DNA from: Strigamia acuminata
Taxonomy: Eukaryota; Arthropoda; Chilopoda; Geophilomorpha; Linotaeniidae
NCBI GenBank assembly: GCA_949358305.1
Contig: OX442317.1
Location: 9,242,186-9,306,185 of the forward strand
Direction of reading: 5' to 3'
Length of the DNA: 64,000 nt
Under the pieces are notes generated by a model that made no database searches, was not told the origin of the DNA, and saw only the letters and a program-made list of their open reading frames with translations. Positions 10,764 through 22,922 of the stretch are shown piece after piece; position 1 is the first letter of the stretch; each line of letters opens with the position of its first letter. The translations under genes were made by a program, and so were the position numbers.

Positions 10764-11299
10764 AATAGCGCCAAACGAACATATGTAAGAAAATAAATGG
10801 ATCATTTAGAAATACGAATTCAAACTTGCTGAGAAATTTGCAGAAATGTAAATCCCATGCTTATGAAACCAGCCAACCTTTTTGAAATCAAATAACGTGA
10901 AAAACGAACACAGCGAGCATGTCGAACAGTAAAATCTTGCTGTTCACCTCGCCTTGTGCTGATCGAGACGAAATAACGTGACAGATTATTGTTTAGCGCC
11001 TCGCGCTGAAAACGGAATGAGTAGGAAGCACGTGACGTCGTCTGCCCATGCGCAGAAAATAAAACAATCCGGCGACTGCATCGCATTCCTAATATTTTGG
11101 ACTAATGAATCGTAAATAAGTTTATTCGTTCAAGTACTGTAGCTTAATTTTCACACATGGTACAAAATTCTCTCAAAAGAAAGCGCTGCGTTATCGCGGA
11201 CATTGTCTATTATTTTCGAATTTTTCGCAATTTTTATTTGAAAATAAAATCCGTCTAACAAATTATACACATTTAAAACAAGTGGAAAAATAAATACAA
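10764..11299. other. intergenic, 3' flank of UROD
   Basis: No recognised gene. On the minus strand an AATAAA just past the UROD stop (around 11285-11300) could serve as its polyadenylation signal. Confidence 0.45.
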
Positions 11300-13091
11300 T
11301 TATTTATTCGAATCTTCCTTCACCATTTTTTGTGAAATTTCGTGAACCGCGTGGATAAAATACTGCACATTTTCCGGATTAATGTCGGGATAAATTCCGT
11401 GCCCCAAGTTGGCGATGTAACGATACGTTCCGAAATCTCTCAACATTTTATAAACATTTCGTTCGATCAGATCTCTATTCCCGTACAAGGCACAGGGGTC
11501 CAGATTCCCTTGAAGCGTCGACTCGGAGCCAGTTATTTCTCTATAAAAAAAATTAAAAATTTACAAAACCGATCAAAAAATCAACTTAAATCGAATGCAA
11601 AATAAACGAGCCTCGCTTTCGACGGTTCGATCGTCCAATCCAAGCTGATAACCTCGAACCCGAGTTCGGATAAATCTTTCAAGGCGTAATTTCCTCCTTT
11701 GGCGAACACGATCATCGGAACGGGCAAAATGTCTTTCGATTTCAGTTCCGACAAGACGCGGTTTCGAATTTGTTTCAGGTACGGGATGCTGAATTCCCGG
11801 AAACTTTCCGGTCCCAAATGCTCAGCGTGGGATTCGAATACTTGAAGCAGCTTTTAGAAAATAAAAATAGTTTTTAGTGCTTATTTGATGGTTTGTGTTG
11901 TAAATGTGAGTAACTTGGGCTCCGGCAGCGACTTGGCCGACTAAATAATCGATGATGACATCGGTTAATATTTGTAGTAATCGATGGCTGTCTTCCGTGT
12001 GAGAGAATAGCCATTTTTTACTCTTGGAAAAAGTTTTGGATCCACTTCCTTCGATCATGTATCCCATTAAAGTCCACTGGAAACAAGATTGTATACGATT
12101 ATTTCAATGCAATCGGTTAATCACGAGTGTTATTTAAAAGTTAAACGGCTTTTTTCGATAATCTGTTACAATTTTTTGAAAAGTTGCGAGATATTGGTCA
12201 ATTTCTTCGAATTTTACAAATTTCACTCGTTTTGCGAAACTACGTATACACATTTTTATCAATTTCTTTTCGAAAACTCAAACATTTTAGCCAATTTTTT
12301 TCGAAAATTAAAACAGTTTAGTCAATTCTCTTATAAAATTCAAAGTTTTTTGTCAATTTTTTGAAAATTTAGTGATTTGGATTGACTTTTCGAGCGTATT
12401 ATCATTTCTTTATCGAAAAAAAAACCCAAAAATGCTGAAAATATCGAAAAATAACCAATAATCAGCATTCCACTCGTCACTATTCCAAACTAATTACAGG
12501 AGCTCCAGTAAATCCAATAAGTGGCACTTTTCCTTCCAATTTTAATCTCGTCAAACTAATAGCTTCGAAAACATAATTCAACTTATTCTGAACATTCACA
12601 GGCGTCACAAGTCTCGATATATCGGCCGGAGTTTGCAGTGGACATGGAAAAAACGGCCCCTAAAACAAACAAACAACAAAATTTTAAAAAAAATACAAAT
12701 AACACCGACATTTCATTCGATTTAAAAAAAAATAACAATACTATTGTAGGTTTCATCTCAACTTCCATTCCCAGGGCTTGTGGAATGACGAGAATATCGG
12801 AAAAAATAATCGCCGCATCCAAATCGAATCGATTCAACGGTTGCATCGTAACTTTGCACGCCAATTCGGGCGTTTGGCAAATCGTAAAAAAATCATATTC
12901 TTTTCGAACTTCTTGAAATTCTGGAAATAATAAAATTAACATTTAGAAATGTATTTATTTATTTTGGTTTATTTTTTACCAGGTAGATATCGACCGGCTT
13001 GCCTCATCAGCCAAACTGGAACCCGTTCGACTTTTTCTCCTCGGGCCGCACGAAGGATCAAATCGTTTTTCAACAGTGGAAATTCTTTCAT
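11300..13091 (-). CDS. UROD: uroporphyrinogen decarboxylase
   Basis: Cytosolic enzyme of heme synthesis that removes four carboxyl groups from uroporphyrinogen III to give coproporphyrinogen III. Six exons on the minus strand: 13091-12980, 12920-12742, 12659-12498, 12076-11915, 11850-11612, 11540-11300. They sum to 1095 nt (364 residues; the human enzyme has 367) and all phases close. Landmarks: MRQAGRYLP with the active-site arginines in exon 1, [13 protein letters not shown] with the catalytic Asp in exon 2, GFTGAPWTLM across exons 3-4, [10 protein letters not shown] in exon 5, and LQGNLDP and NLGHGIYPD with the C-terminal His in exon 6. The intron between exons 5 and 6 appears to start with GC instead of GT. 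The next gene upstream, MOV10-like, is on the same strand 353 bases away. Confidence 0.96.
11541..11611 (-). other. apparent GC-AG intron in UROD
   Basis: The exon 5 end GCGAG is followed by GCTCGT. No GT donor nearby keeps phase with the acceptor TATAG before GAAATAAC. Only the GC donor gives the conserved KAR-E junction. Confidence 0.65.
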
Positions 13092-13443
13092 TTTGAACTT
13101 ATAAAATTTATATCAAGGCCTCTTAACATATTTCCGTGCGAGAGAAATGTGGTTAGAACACGGCTCGTTTCAAGTCGGTGTAATTTCGCGCACAAAACTC
13201 CCGCCAGAGGACTCGCACAAACCTGTTTCTCATTCTTACGTCATCACACCTCACACTTGTTCACTCAAAAGCATTAAATCTTACTAATTTTTTATTTTAT
13301 CTTACGTTATCAACTTCCGTGTGAAAAATAGACAATAACAAAACTGTATTAGGTTAAATACGTAATTATTTTTTAAAGTTTTATATTATGTTTTGAAAAA
13401 ATGGATTAAATAACTAGAAACTAATTCCAGAACTTGAACGTGG

Positions 13444-16400
13444 TTAAATATCCGTTCGCCATGGTTTAACTTCCTCTTTGGTGACATTTATGAGAGCATT
13501 GTTCAATGCTACATCGGCATCGTCACCTAAATGAATAAAATTTGAAACAAAAAATGAGACTAACATCAATTCTTTGGAAAATAAAATTCATCTAATTCAA
13601 CCTAATTTAAGGTTATTCAACTTCAGCATTAATTCGTCCGCTATATCGTTCGGATTATAATAACAACCGGTGTAGACCTTATTCTTCAAACAAAAATCCA
13701 AATATCTAAGATAAAAAAATAAATACATGAAATAGAATTAACTGATGGATTATTTTAGTATTTCATACTTGTCCCAATTTGGATCCAACTGCAACAAATG
13801 AGGATTACCAATCATAATCAAAAGACATTTAGCCCTAGTCACGGCAACGTTAAATCTCTACAAATAAAATCAGAGGAAACTACAAATGATGTTGCAAAGG
13901 ACATTGCCGTAGTAAGTAAACTGCAAACGACATTCTTGCACTTCTGTCGTCAGTATAAGTTAAAAGATTGCACCTAAAAAGCCACTTTTGGATTTTGAAA
14001 TGCATTTTTGCTGCTAAAGTTCTATTTTTGCTCTTAAAGTTGCATCTTTGTTCCCTCAAGTTGCATTTTTGCTCCTCAGGACGCATTTTTGCAGCAAAGA
14101 ATGCATTTTTGTACCTAAAGCTGCATTCCAGCCCCTAAAGTTGCATTTGATCACCTAAAAAATTAATTTTCCCTTCTTAAATTTTCATATTTTTGTATAA
14201 CAACTTTTTTCCAACAAAAAAACCCTACACAAAGCAATTTAAACGCAAAACCGTTTGTTTGTGCACAAAATGCCGAACTTACAGTTGCACCAATCAAATT
14301 CTACCTTTGGGTTTTTCAAAAAGCCCAACTTGAAAGCGCTGTCTAGTTTAAGCAGATCCGGATTACTCCTCACGCACGATATAATGATAACTTTCCTCTC
14401 CTGCCCCTGAAACTCCTCCGTCGTGCCCACAGTGACCTTGGTCGGATCGCGATCCTTAATCTCCTTCATCTTCTCCCTCTTGTTCGACATCAACTTCAAC
14501 GCCGCTCTGATCTTCTGCACTTGCCGATTGTACGGCGAAATGACGCCGATGTGCTCCGGCTTCACGTCGCCGCTCAACAGATCGGTCACGTAGCGCACGA
14601 CAATATCGATCTCGGAACGGTTGAAGAAGGACGGACTGCGCTCCTCCTGCTCGTCCTTGCCCACGACTCCGTGGAAAATGATAGGAAACCCCTTGCGCGG
14701 CAGCTTCTCCCACTCGCTCAGCTGATTGCGAGCCAATTCATCAGCGAATGCCAACAATTCATCGTCATAAAACAATTCGTTCGGCACTTGCAGGATGGCC
14801 GGATGCGAGCGGTAGTTGCGAATCAATTTCGTTATGATGTTTGGATTGTAAGTACCACCTGCTGATGAATCGTTTTTCGTCTCTCTCAAGTACGGTTCGC
14901 TTTGCATCAACCGTTCCAGCAGCGATACGCCTGCAATAGACAAACATTTAACTCGTTTTCTAAACAAATGCGCACATGAAAACAGAAGAAAAACGCTAAA
15001 CTGTTAATTAAAATGTGCAATTCTCAAGTGGGATGAGAGCAGAAAAATGTCTCGCTGGAACGCAAGTTCTTCATTGTGACGTTGCAAACAAATCGACAGT
15101 TTTAACCGAAACTTGACACTTCCGACATAAAAATCGACATTTCAAACAAATGTAATGCCAATTTTTAAGCTAAAAAAGTTAATTTTGGGGCTATTAACGC
15201 TAATTTTTGTGCTGAGAACGTTAATTTTTTAGCTTAAACCGTTATTTTTGGGCTTAAAAACGTTAATTTTGAGCTTAAAAACGTTAATTTTGAGCTTAAA
15301 AACGTTAATTTGAGCTTAAAAACGTTAATTTTGAGCTTAAAAACGTTAATTTTGGGCTAAAAACACTAATTTTCGGGCAAAAACGCTTATTTCCGAGCAA
15401 AAACGTTAATTTTGATGCTAAAACCATCACAATGAGGAACTTTTGTCACAGCCAGTACCGTCGGTAAAGCAGTGATTTTAAACCGAAACAGCTTTCCGTT
15501 TCCAAATCTTTTACCTGAACCACGATCGGAAAAGTTCCAGCTTACTTTCACCCTTCAATCAACTACATGTCCTTTTCATTACCTAAACCGTATTTGATGG
15601 CGATGGGTGATCTCAGTATGGGCCCCAGTTGTTTCGGATCCCCAACCAGAACTATCTGGCCGTTAGACCCCACTACAGACTCCAACAAGCCGGCTATCGG
15701 AACAATGGCCTCCGGTTCGACCGCCTGTCCGCTTTCGTCGATAAACAAATGCGTGAAATGACTCGGCGGGAAACTGGCAGACACGAGTCTAAAAACAAAC
15801 AAATAAACAAACAAACAAACCAAACCAAACCAAACCAAACCAAACCAAACCAACCTTCCGGCAGTGACCAACGTGGTCACTACAACCTGAAATTTGCTCA
15901 TTTTGCTTCTCTGCGGCAAGAAATATTTATCGTCTTTATAGTTGCTTATGTTCTGCAAGAGAATGATCGTTAATGGTTGACAAATGACGTCACAATAGAG
16001 GAATTAACTCTGATTTTTAGCGGGACGTTTTCGAAGTGCCTCGTGAGTGCGTGCATGCGCAGAATCTTCTCTTTGGACACGTGATTATTCTCGACGAGTT
16101 TCTCGGCGATGAGATCGGTCGCGCTGTTTGTGGGCGCGCACGCCAGGATGTGCGCGTTAGGGTAGAAGACGAGCACTTGTTTGATGGCTTCGACCAGGGT
16201 GACTGTTTTGCCGGTGCCCGGTGGTCCGTAGATGATGTACGGCGCCGTTTTCGATGTGCCGGCAACGATGTGCCGAACTGCCTGCTGTTGTTCGCTGTTG
16301 TTTTCGATGAGGCGATTGTAAAATCGGAAGCTGCAATTTAAATTTCAAAGAATCAAGTTAGGGATATGAACGTTACATATGTTGGCGAAGGTGCAGAAAT

Positions 16401-19400
16401 TCAGATGTTGGTGCAGGAATACAATTTTTGGCACATAAGTGCACTTTGTGAGTGTAGGTATCCATTTTCTAAGCGTTCAAATGCATTTTCTTAGAATACA
16501 AATGCATTTTATAAGCTGCCATAAATTTTATGCGCGTACAAATGCATCGTGTATATGTAAAATGCATTTTGTGTGTGTGCAAATACATTTTATCCGTGTA
16601 CAATGACATTTTACATGCGTACACCTGCATTTTGCATACGTACAATGACATTTTGCATACGAACAATGGCATTTTACGTACACAACTATAATTTGAACGT
16701 GTAAAACGGCATTTTACGTGCACAACCATAATTTGAACGTGTAAAACGGCCTTTTACGTGCACAACTATAATTTCAACGTGTAAAACGGCGTTTTACATG
16801 TGTAAAAATGCATTTCTTAAGTGTACGACTACATTTTATACGAATAAAATGCCTTTTCTACGTGTACAATTACATTTAATACCTGGAAAATGCATTTTGT
16901 GTGTACAAATGTATTTTAAACGTGCCCAAATGCACTTTAAACGTGTACAAATGCATTTTATACACGTACAATGATTCTGGTACAATGCATTTTACTAACT
17001 GCAATAACTTTTCTAGTCATATAAATACACCGTCCACGTGTGCAAACGGATTTCCTATGTACACAAATGCATTTTATGCGCAAATGTCATTTTAAAATAC
17101 AATAGCCAATTTTTTTCCCGTACTTCGACTCCAACAAAGGACAGCTCTCCAAAGCGGACGAATCCCAAGTGGGAAAAACGAAGGACCAGAGCTTCAAATC
17201 GTCGGCCAAATCAACGGCTCGATGCTGTATCCGAACCGGCAGCCGATTCACCGAAAAGCGGATATTAAACTTGAGTCCTTCGACGAATCCTTTGCGAAAC
17301 TCGGGACCAAAGCCGACCCACACATCCCTCAATCTCACAACGTGCACAATTCCTTCGTACTCCTTACGATCGGACGCCTTTTTCGCATAAATCTTGTCGC
17401 CCCGGATCAACGAAGGACGGTTCTCGGCCAAACCCGGCACCTGCGAGCAATTTCGAGCGTCAAACTCAATCTAAACTTGAACAATTCACCCGAAATCACT
17501 TCTAATTGCAGCATTTGCTGTTTTTGCTTCACTATCGACATCGTGCAGTCGGGCATGTCGAAACAGCGGATGTCCACTTCCATTTGGATTTCCTCCAAGT
17601 GCAACAGGTTGCGCAGACGGCGACAGTAGTTGGCGGGTGCGAGGTTGGACGTGAAGTCCGAACTGGATAGATTTGTTTGAAAAAATTAGAATGAATTCAG
17701 TGGTATGTTATGGCTCACATGGTGGTTGATAGTTGGATTTTCTGTGCTGGAGTGATGCCGGTGAAGAACTTCAAACCGTGGTTGTTGAGCGTCTTTAGAT
17801 TGGCCGGGATGTTGTAGAATTTTAATTCGAGGATTTTTTTCAACTCGTCCTGTGAATCGGACCTTTTGGGAAAAAAAAAGAATTTTTAAAGTTTGGTCAA
17901 ATTGTGTAAAATTGTGTAAAATTGTATAAAACTGTGTAAAATTGTATAAAACTGTGTAAAATTGTATAAAACTGGGTAAAATTGTATAAAACTGTGTAAA
18001 ATTGTATAAAACTGCGTAAAAGTTGGTGAAACTGTGTAAAAGTTGGTTAACTGCAAAATTATTTTAAAAATTCTGTAAATTTTTGTGAAATCTTGTACAA
18101 TTCTGTGAAATCTTGTACAATTCTGTGAAATCTTGTACAATTCTGTGAAATCTTGTACAATTCTGTGAAATCTTGTACAATTCTGTGAAATCTTGTACAA
18201 TTCTGTGAAATCTTGTACAATTCTGTGAAATCTTGTACAATTCTGTGAAATCTTGTACAATTCTGTGAAATCTTGTACAATTCTGTGAAATCTTGTACAA
18301 TTCTGTGAAATCTTGTACAATTCTGTGAAATCTTGTACAATTCTGAAATTTTATAAAATCACGTAAAATTTTATAAAATCACGTAAAATTTTATAAAATC
18401 ACGTGAAATTTTATAAAATCACGTAAAATTTTATAAAATTATGTATAATTTTATACAATCATGTAAAATTTTATAAAATCACGTGAAATTTTATAAAATC
18501 ATGTAAAATTTTATAAAATCACGTAAAATTTTATAAAACCATGTAAAATCTGATAAAATCACGTAATATCATGTAAAATCTCGAGTTCTTGTAAAAAAAT
18601 TTAAAAAAAGAATATTGTAAAATGTAAATTATTTTTACTTGTCCAAAGGCAGTCCCGGTTCGAATATTGGTACTGTTGGGTTAATCGTTGCTCGAGGTGG
18701 CGGTTTAAACGGCGCTTTTGGAACGAGTTGTTTTGTAATAGTAGTGTCCGTTATAATAACTACCGTTCGCAAAACTCGAAAAAATTCATCACGACTGAAT
18801 TGGAACAGAATCGGGATACTCTCGTAACCAGCTGATCGACCATTACATGTAGCTAAAATTACATACTTCTCACCTTAAAATAGAAAAACTAAAATCAATA
18901 AAAACAATAACGATTAAACGTACGATCATTTCTCAATCTACAACTGCACTTAAAGGCCAACATTTCAGTTAAAGTGACACTAAAATCTCACGTAATAAAA
19001 TGTACAAAATGATGTACAAAAAATGACAAAATCCATCTTCATTACATCATTATTTACACAAAAAGTACGTAATCCGAAAAATTACATCGGAATAACACAA
19101 AAGTGACATAATTTATCGAAATTGGAACATAATTAACATAAAGATGACATAATCCGTCATAATTACATCATAATAAAAATAAAAATGATGTAATTCTTCA
19201 TAATTACATCATAATTAACATAAAAATGACATAATCCGTCATAATTACATAATAATTAACATAAAAATGACATAATTCATAATAATTAACATAAAAATGA
19301 CATAATTCATAATAATTAACATAAAAATGACATAATTCGTCATAATTACGTTATAATTAACATAAAAATGACATAATTCGTCGTAATTACATTAATATAA

Positions 19401-20491
19401 ACCCTAAGAATGCATTTATAAATTGAAAAATATTAAAAAATTAAAAAATAAATAATAAATTACTCTCAGCGATTTGCACAGTCTTTAACCCGAGCGAAAC
19501 TCCTTGGTGATCATCGAGACTTAACCCCGGCTTGTGCTTGAGCACGACGCAAGAGTGCAGCACCACCGGTCCCTTTCCATCGTTCTTAACCTCAAAATTA
19601 AACCGCTTAACCTCCCCTTCCTGAATAGACAACTCAATGAGTCCATCTTCCTGACTGTAACTCGTCACACTGACCGCACTCACATTCACTCCCTCCTTAT
19701 TCTTAACCAAAAAACTCCTAAAAATAAAACAAAAAAATCAAAATCAAAATTAAAACCCCAAAAACAAACACCAAAACCCACTTTTTCAAGTCGAATTTAA
19801 ACTTCAAACAATTAAACTTATGTCGATATCCCGCACGATGAATTTCCAACTGTTCCTGCGTGTTACACGCGGCGTCGCACAACGGACAGCAAAACGGATT
19901 CTCATCGGTCGAAACCTGAGTCAAAGGCGACGGAATATCCCGCGTGACCAACTAAATCGATAAAGAATTATTATTACATCGAATCCGATACATTTCGTGC
20001 GATTTAATCACTTGTTGGCTTCGCAAGGCCACGTGTTGATCGACGGATAGCTGCAGGGACCCGGCGCCCTTCTTATTGCCCGCCTTTTTCTCCTTCGTTT
20101 TTTGATCGCAACTTCCTTGTTTCTCCACACTCGTTCCCGCTTCGTCTTTATTTGCATCGGTCGGTTTTTTTTTCGTGGTTTTTCGGTTGGAAAATCGGTT
20201 CCTGCTGGTGAAATGAATGTATTCGCCGTCTTTAAGCCGCGCTAGACCGCATCGCTTCAAGTTGAATAACATCTGAGTGAATAAAAGGTGATTTTAGTTC
20301 GATTCGTTATGTATTTGCGTTTGTTTTTCAACCTGACTGAAGGACGGAAGGCGGAAATTCACGGACGTTTTGTATTGGCGGTTGTAAACATCTCGGAGTT
20401 TTTCTTTCGTCGTGTCCTCGTTTCCGATTCCGTTCGTCTTCAAATAGTCCAGAAATCCCACACAGTTGCGACGAATAGCTTGGGAAGTCAT
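13444..20491 (-). CDS. MOV10: MOV10-like superfamily 1 RNA helicase
   Basis: Fifteen coding exons: 20491-20333, 20272-20012, 19951-19782, 19717-19464, 18873-18639, 17862-17719, 17662-17500, 17440-17124, 16330-16009, 15952-15855, 15788-15583, 14930-14305, 13857-13769, 13705-13602, 13526-13444. They total 3231 nt, 1076 residues (human MOV10 1003), with every phase consistent. A lysine-rich stretch and a C2H2 finger ([17 protein letters not shown], then a second His, about residues 160-185) precede the MOV10 beta-rich region. The helicase part has Walker A GPPGTGKT (about 603), [12 protein letters not shown] (motif II), [28 protein letters not shown] and FNVAVTRAK. The C-terminus KPWRTDI resembles the MOV10 end. 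Family members unwind RNA 5'-3'; they act in RNA silencing, piRNA or decay granules and restrict retroelements. It could be closer to MOV10L1/Armitage; a tree is needed. Confidence 0.95.
13960..14160. repeat. degenerate tandem array in MOV10 intron
   Basis: Imperfect units of about 22-24 bp around the theme CTAAAGTTGCATTTTTGC, entirely within the intron 13858-14304. Confidence 0.7.
15170..15425. repeat. 21-bp tandem array in MOV10 intron
   Basis: Units close to AAAAACGTTAATTTTGAGCT plus one T, with T-rich and A-rich halves, degenerate at the edges. It lies within the intron 14931-15582. Confidence 0.85.
15789..15854 (-). repeat. 66-bp MOV10 intron made of simple repeats
   Basis: On the plus strand the intron is AAAC-type and CCAAA-type short repeats almost end to end, leaving only splice-site bases outside the repeat. 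Confidence 0.8.
16380..17100. repeat. degenerate ~20-bp repeats in MOV10 intron
   Basis: About 700 bp of loosely repeated units around GTGTACAAATGCATTTTA. Period is near 20-22 bp; identity between units is low. It fills most of the intron 16331-17123. Confidence 0.7.
17895..18560. repeat. three adjacent 20-bp tandem arrays in one MOV10 intron
   Basis: About 17895-18055 repeats AATTGTATAAAACTGTGTAA; 18081-18345 has about 13 near-identical copies of TGTGAAATCTTGTACAATTC; 18346-18560 repeats TTTTATAAAATCACGTAAAA. All three have a 20-bp period but different sequence. Frames such as repeated [11 protein letters not shown] come only from this array and are not genes. Confidence 0.95.
19130..19400. 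repeat. 30-41-bp tandem repeats in MOV10 intron
   Basis: Units built on ATAATTAACATAAAAATGAC followed by a variable tail, spaced by about 30 or 41 bases, inside the intron 18874-19463. Confidence 0.8.
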
Positions 20492-21077
20492 GGTTTCACT
20501 TTCCTGATCTGATAAAATAGATTTTTGGACGAGATAAATTGGATTTTTGATTAAAATTTCGTATCGTCGCGATAAAACAAAACTCACCTTAAAACCGGCG
20601 AAAAAAATCATTCAAAACACGCGAATATAATCTTATAAAATGTTTGATAAGCAGCCACGAGTTGAATTAGACGCGTTTATCCTCTCACAACGTTTTGTCA
20701 TTGAGCAAATAATGAAGGCCACCTGTGTCGTAAAGTAAATTATACGTCTTCCATCTATAACTTATGGCAGACATATGGGAATCACATGATTTATTCCCGC
20801 GCCCCTTCCGTCAACATAATCAAACTTCTCGCCTTTGTTTTAGTTATTTTACGTTTTTATGGGTCTATAAATCTGCGAATATCAATGAAAGTAAACTTAA
20901 TTTATTGTGGTATTTAGGTTACAATCGACATAATTGCTCCGATCCATTTTCATTTCATTTGTTTCGTGTTTTCTTTGTTTATTTTTTTAAAATAAAAATG
21001 GCGGCGCGGTCGTCCACCTTTTCGTGATTCCCGGAATTTTAAAAACGAAATTATCGTACACGTATTTAAAAAATGTG
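20492..21077. other. MOV10 upstream region with 5' UTR exon
   Basis: A 5' exon ending at a GTGAGT donor near 20588 (minus strand) would splice to the acceptor TTATCAG just upstream of the MOV10 ATG. It contains a short upstream frame starting MIFFAGFK that would run out of frame and stop before the main start. No other gene is seen. Confidence 0.45.
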
Positions 21078-22922
21078 TCAGTTTATTAAAAGCGGAAGGA
21101 CGGTGGATACAATGAAAGAATAAAACAGAATTCTGTTAAAATTTGAGCAATTAATCATCATTGGAGTTGGTTTTAAGTTTTCTTCGCAGTCGACCTCCTT
21201 GAACAGTTCGATGAGGATACTTTCCACCGTACTGCGTACGACTTCGAACACCGGGCACCGAAAGTCCGTGGCTTCTAAATGACAGTCGTCAAATGCATAT
21301 CTGATGACACTACGCAAATATCAACCGATTAAAAGATGTTTTTCGATCGACGTAATGAGAAAACTTACTCGCATCCGTCACCAGAGAGCGAAGTTTTGAG
21401 CAGATCCTCAACAGAAATTAATTCCGTTTTGTTTTCCACACAATACAAGAATTTGGACATATTCCAGCAGTGAATAGTCGATGCTACAACTGAACGGAAG
21501 AAAAAAAAATTAAACCACAAAAGATGCAAAACAAGCGGAACCTGGCGACCGGAAACATGGAAAGATCAAGATGGCGCCCCGACTTCCCACTCTGTACTTT
21601 CGTCAAGACTTTCTTGCTCAAATTTAAATGTCCAAATTTCCTGGTGTCTAAAACAGCACTTCCGGTAGAAAGAGGAAACTTTTGGCCATTAGAAAAAGCA
21701 TAAAATGCCATGCGAGGGCGACCAGTACACTCCCGCATTTTATGTAGAGCTTATTTTAAATGGAAAATTTCACCAAGCGGGACGCCACTTCAAAATTTCA
21801 AAAACTAATCCGTACAAAATCATAAGAAAAAAATTATCATGAACCAGAATCGAGGGCAATCAGTGTAGACAAAAAAGACAAATGTCTAAAACTCGCTTTT
21901 TTGAACGGAATTCAAAAAATTCAAAAAACTGTTTATCGGGCCAAAAATCTAATTTTAGGCATAAAAAAATTCAATTTTAGGCACAAAAAATTCAATTTTA
22001 GGCACAAAAAATTCAATTTTAGGCACAAAAAATTATTTTGGCAAAAGAAATTCAATTTTAGACAAAAAAATTCAATTTTAAGCAAAAAAAATTCAATTTT
22101 AAGCAAAAAAATTTCAATTTTAAGCAAAAAAAATTTCAATTTTAAGCAAACAAAATCCTATTTTAGGCAAATAAATTCAATTTTAGACAAAAAAATTCAA
22201 TTTTAGACAAAAAAATTCAATTTTAGACAAAAAAATTCAATTTTAGACAAAAAAATTCAATTTTAGACAAAAAAATTCAATTTTAGACAAAAAAAATTTC
22301 ATTTTAAACAAAAAATTTCAATTTTAAGCAAAAAAAAAATCTTAATTCTATTTTAGACCCAAAAAAAATCCTATTTAGGCAAAAACTCCTTCCTTGATAT
22401 TAAACTGCTTAAGTTCTCTTACCCTTCAGATTTGTCATTCCGTTGTTGCATAACAAATCGACACCTCGAGTCAACCCATCATTCCACACATCAAATCTAT
22501 CGGCTCCTTCGACGTTCGAACATGTTGTGTCCACAATATCTCGCGTGCATTGCAGTGAATCTCTCCACGCACTGAATCGAAATAAAAAATGTCAACCAAA
22601 ACGATTTTTCCTTTAATTTATTCTTAATTTAAATTTTTACTCGCATAAATCCCCCAGCGCCGATTCATTCCTCCCCTGGAAGTCGCTCTCGAAAATGAAC
22701 CTCAAATCGTCTTGCACGTCGCTGAAACAAGTGTCCGCTATGGGAGCGTCGCAAACGTCGTCATCCGAATCAGAAACTTAAATACCAGAAATTATTATAA
22801 ATATTAATTGAATTAATATTATTAAAAATTAAATTAATATTCTGTGAAAAAGTGCTAAACTTACGCGTTGCTTGAAAAAATACGAAACTGATGAAAATGT
22901 CGCGACACGAGTAAAAGAGCAT
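21078..22922 (-). CDS. predicted secreted cysteine-rich protein, family not identified
   Basis: Five exons on the minus strand: 22922-22865, 22776-22641, 22571-22423, 21489-21369, 21309-21078. They give 696 nt, 231 residues, phases all consistent. The start MLFYSCRDIFISFVFFQATL looks like a signal peptide. The mature part has about 13 cysteines spread regularly (DVCDAP, DTCF, DLCDAW, LQCTR, TTCS, LLCNN, HCWN, LYCV, DGCD, DDCH, FRCP, VDCEE) and a hydrophobic C-terminus (FIVSTVLPLLI) that could be a GPI-anchor signal. I do not recognise it; the arthropod 27-kDa hemolymph glycoprotein (DUF1397) type is a guess from size and cysteine density only. It is divergent to the TRPV gene, 1.1 kb apart. 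Confidence 0.75.
21940..22340. repeat. 20-21-bp tandem array in intron
   Basis: About 18 units close to AAAAAATTCAATTTTAGGCA, within the intron 21490-22422. Frames on both strands across it are repeat artefacts. Confidence 0.9.

Noticed and set aside
18081-18345. Regular 20-bp direct repeats that could suggest a CRISPR array
   Set aside because: There are no spacers, the units are contiguous, and the array lies in an intron of an animal gene. It is a plain tandem repeat.
21484-21738. 84-codon minus-strand frame within the secreted-protein intron
   Set aside because: It overlaps a mapped splice acceptor and has no homology. Likely chance.
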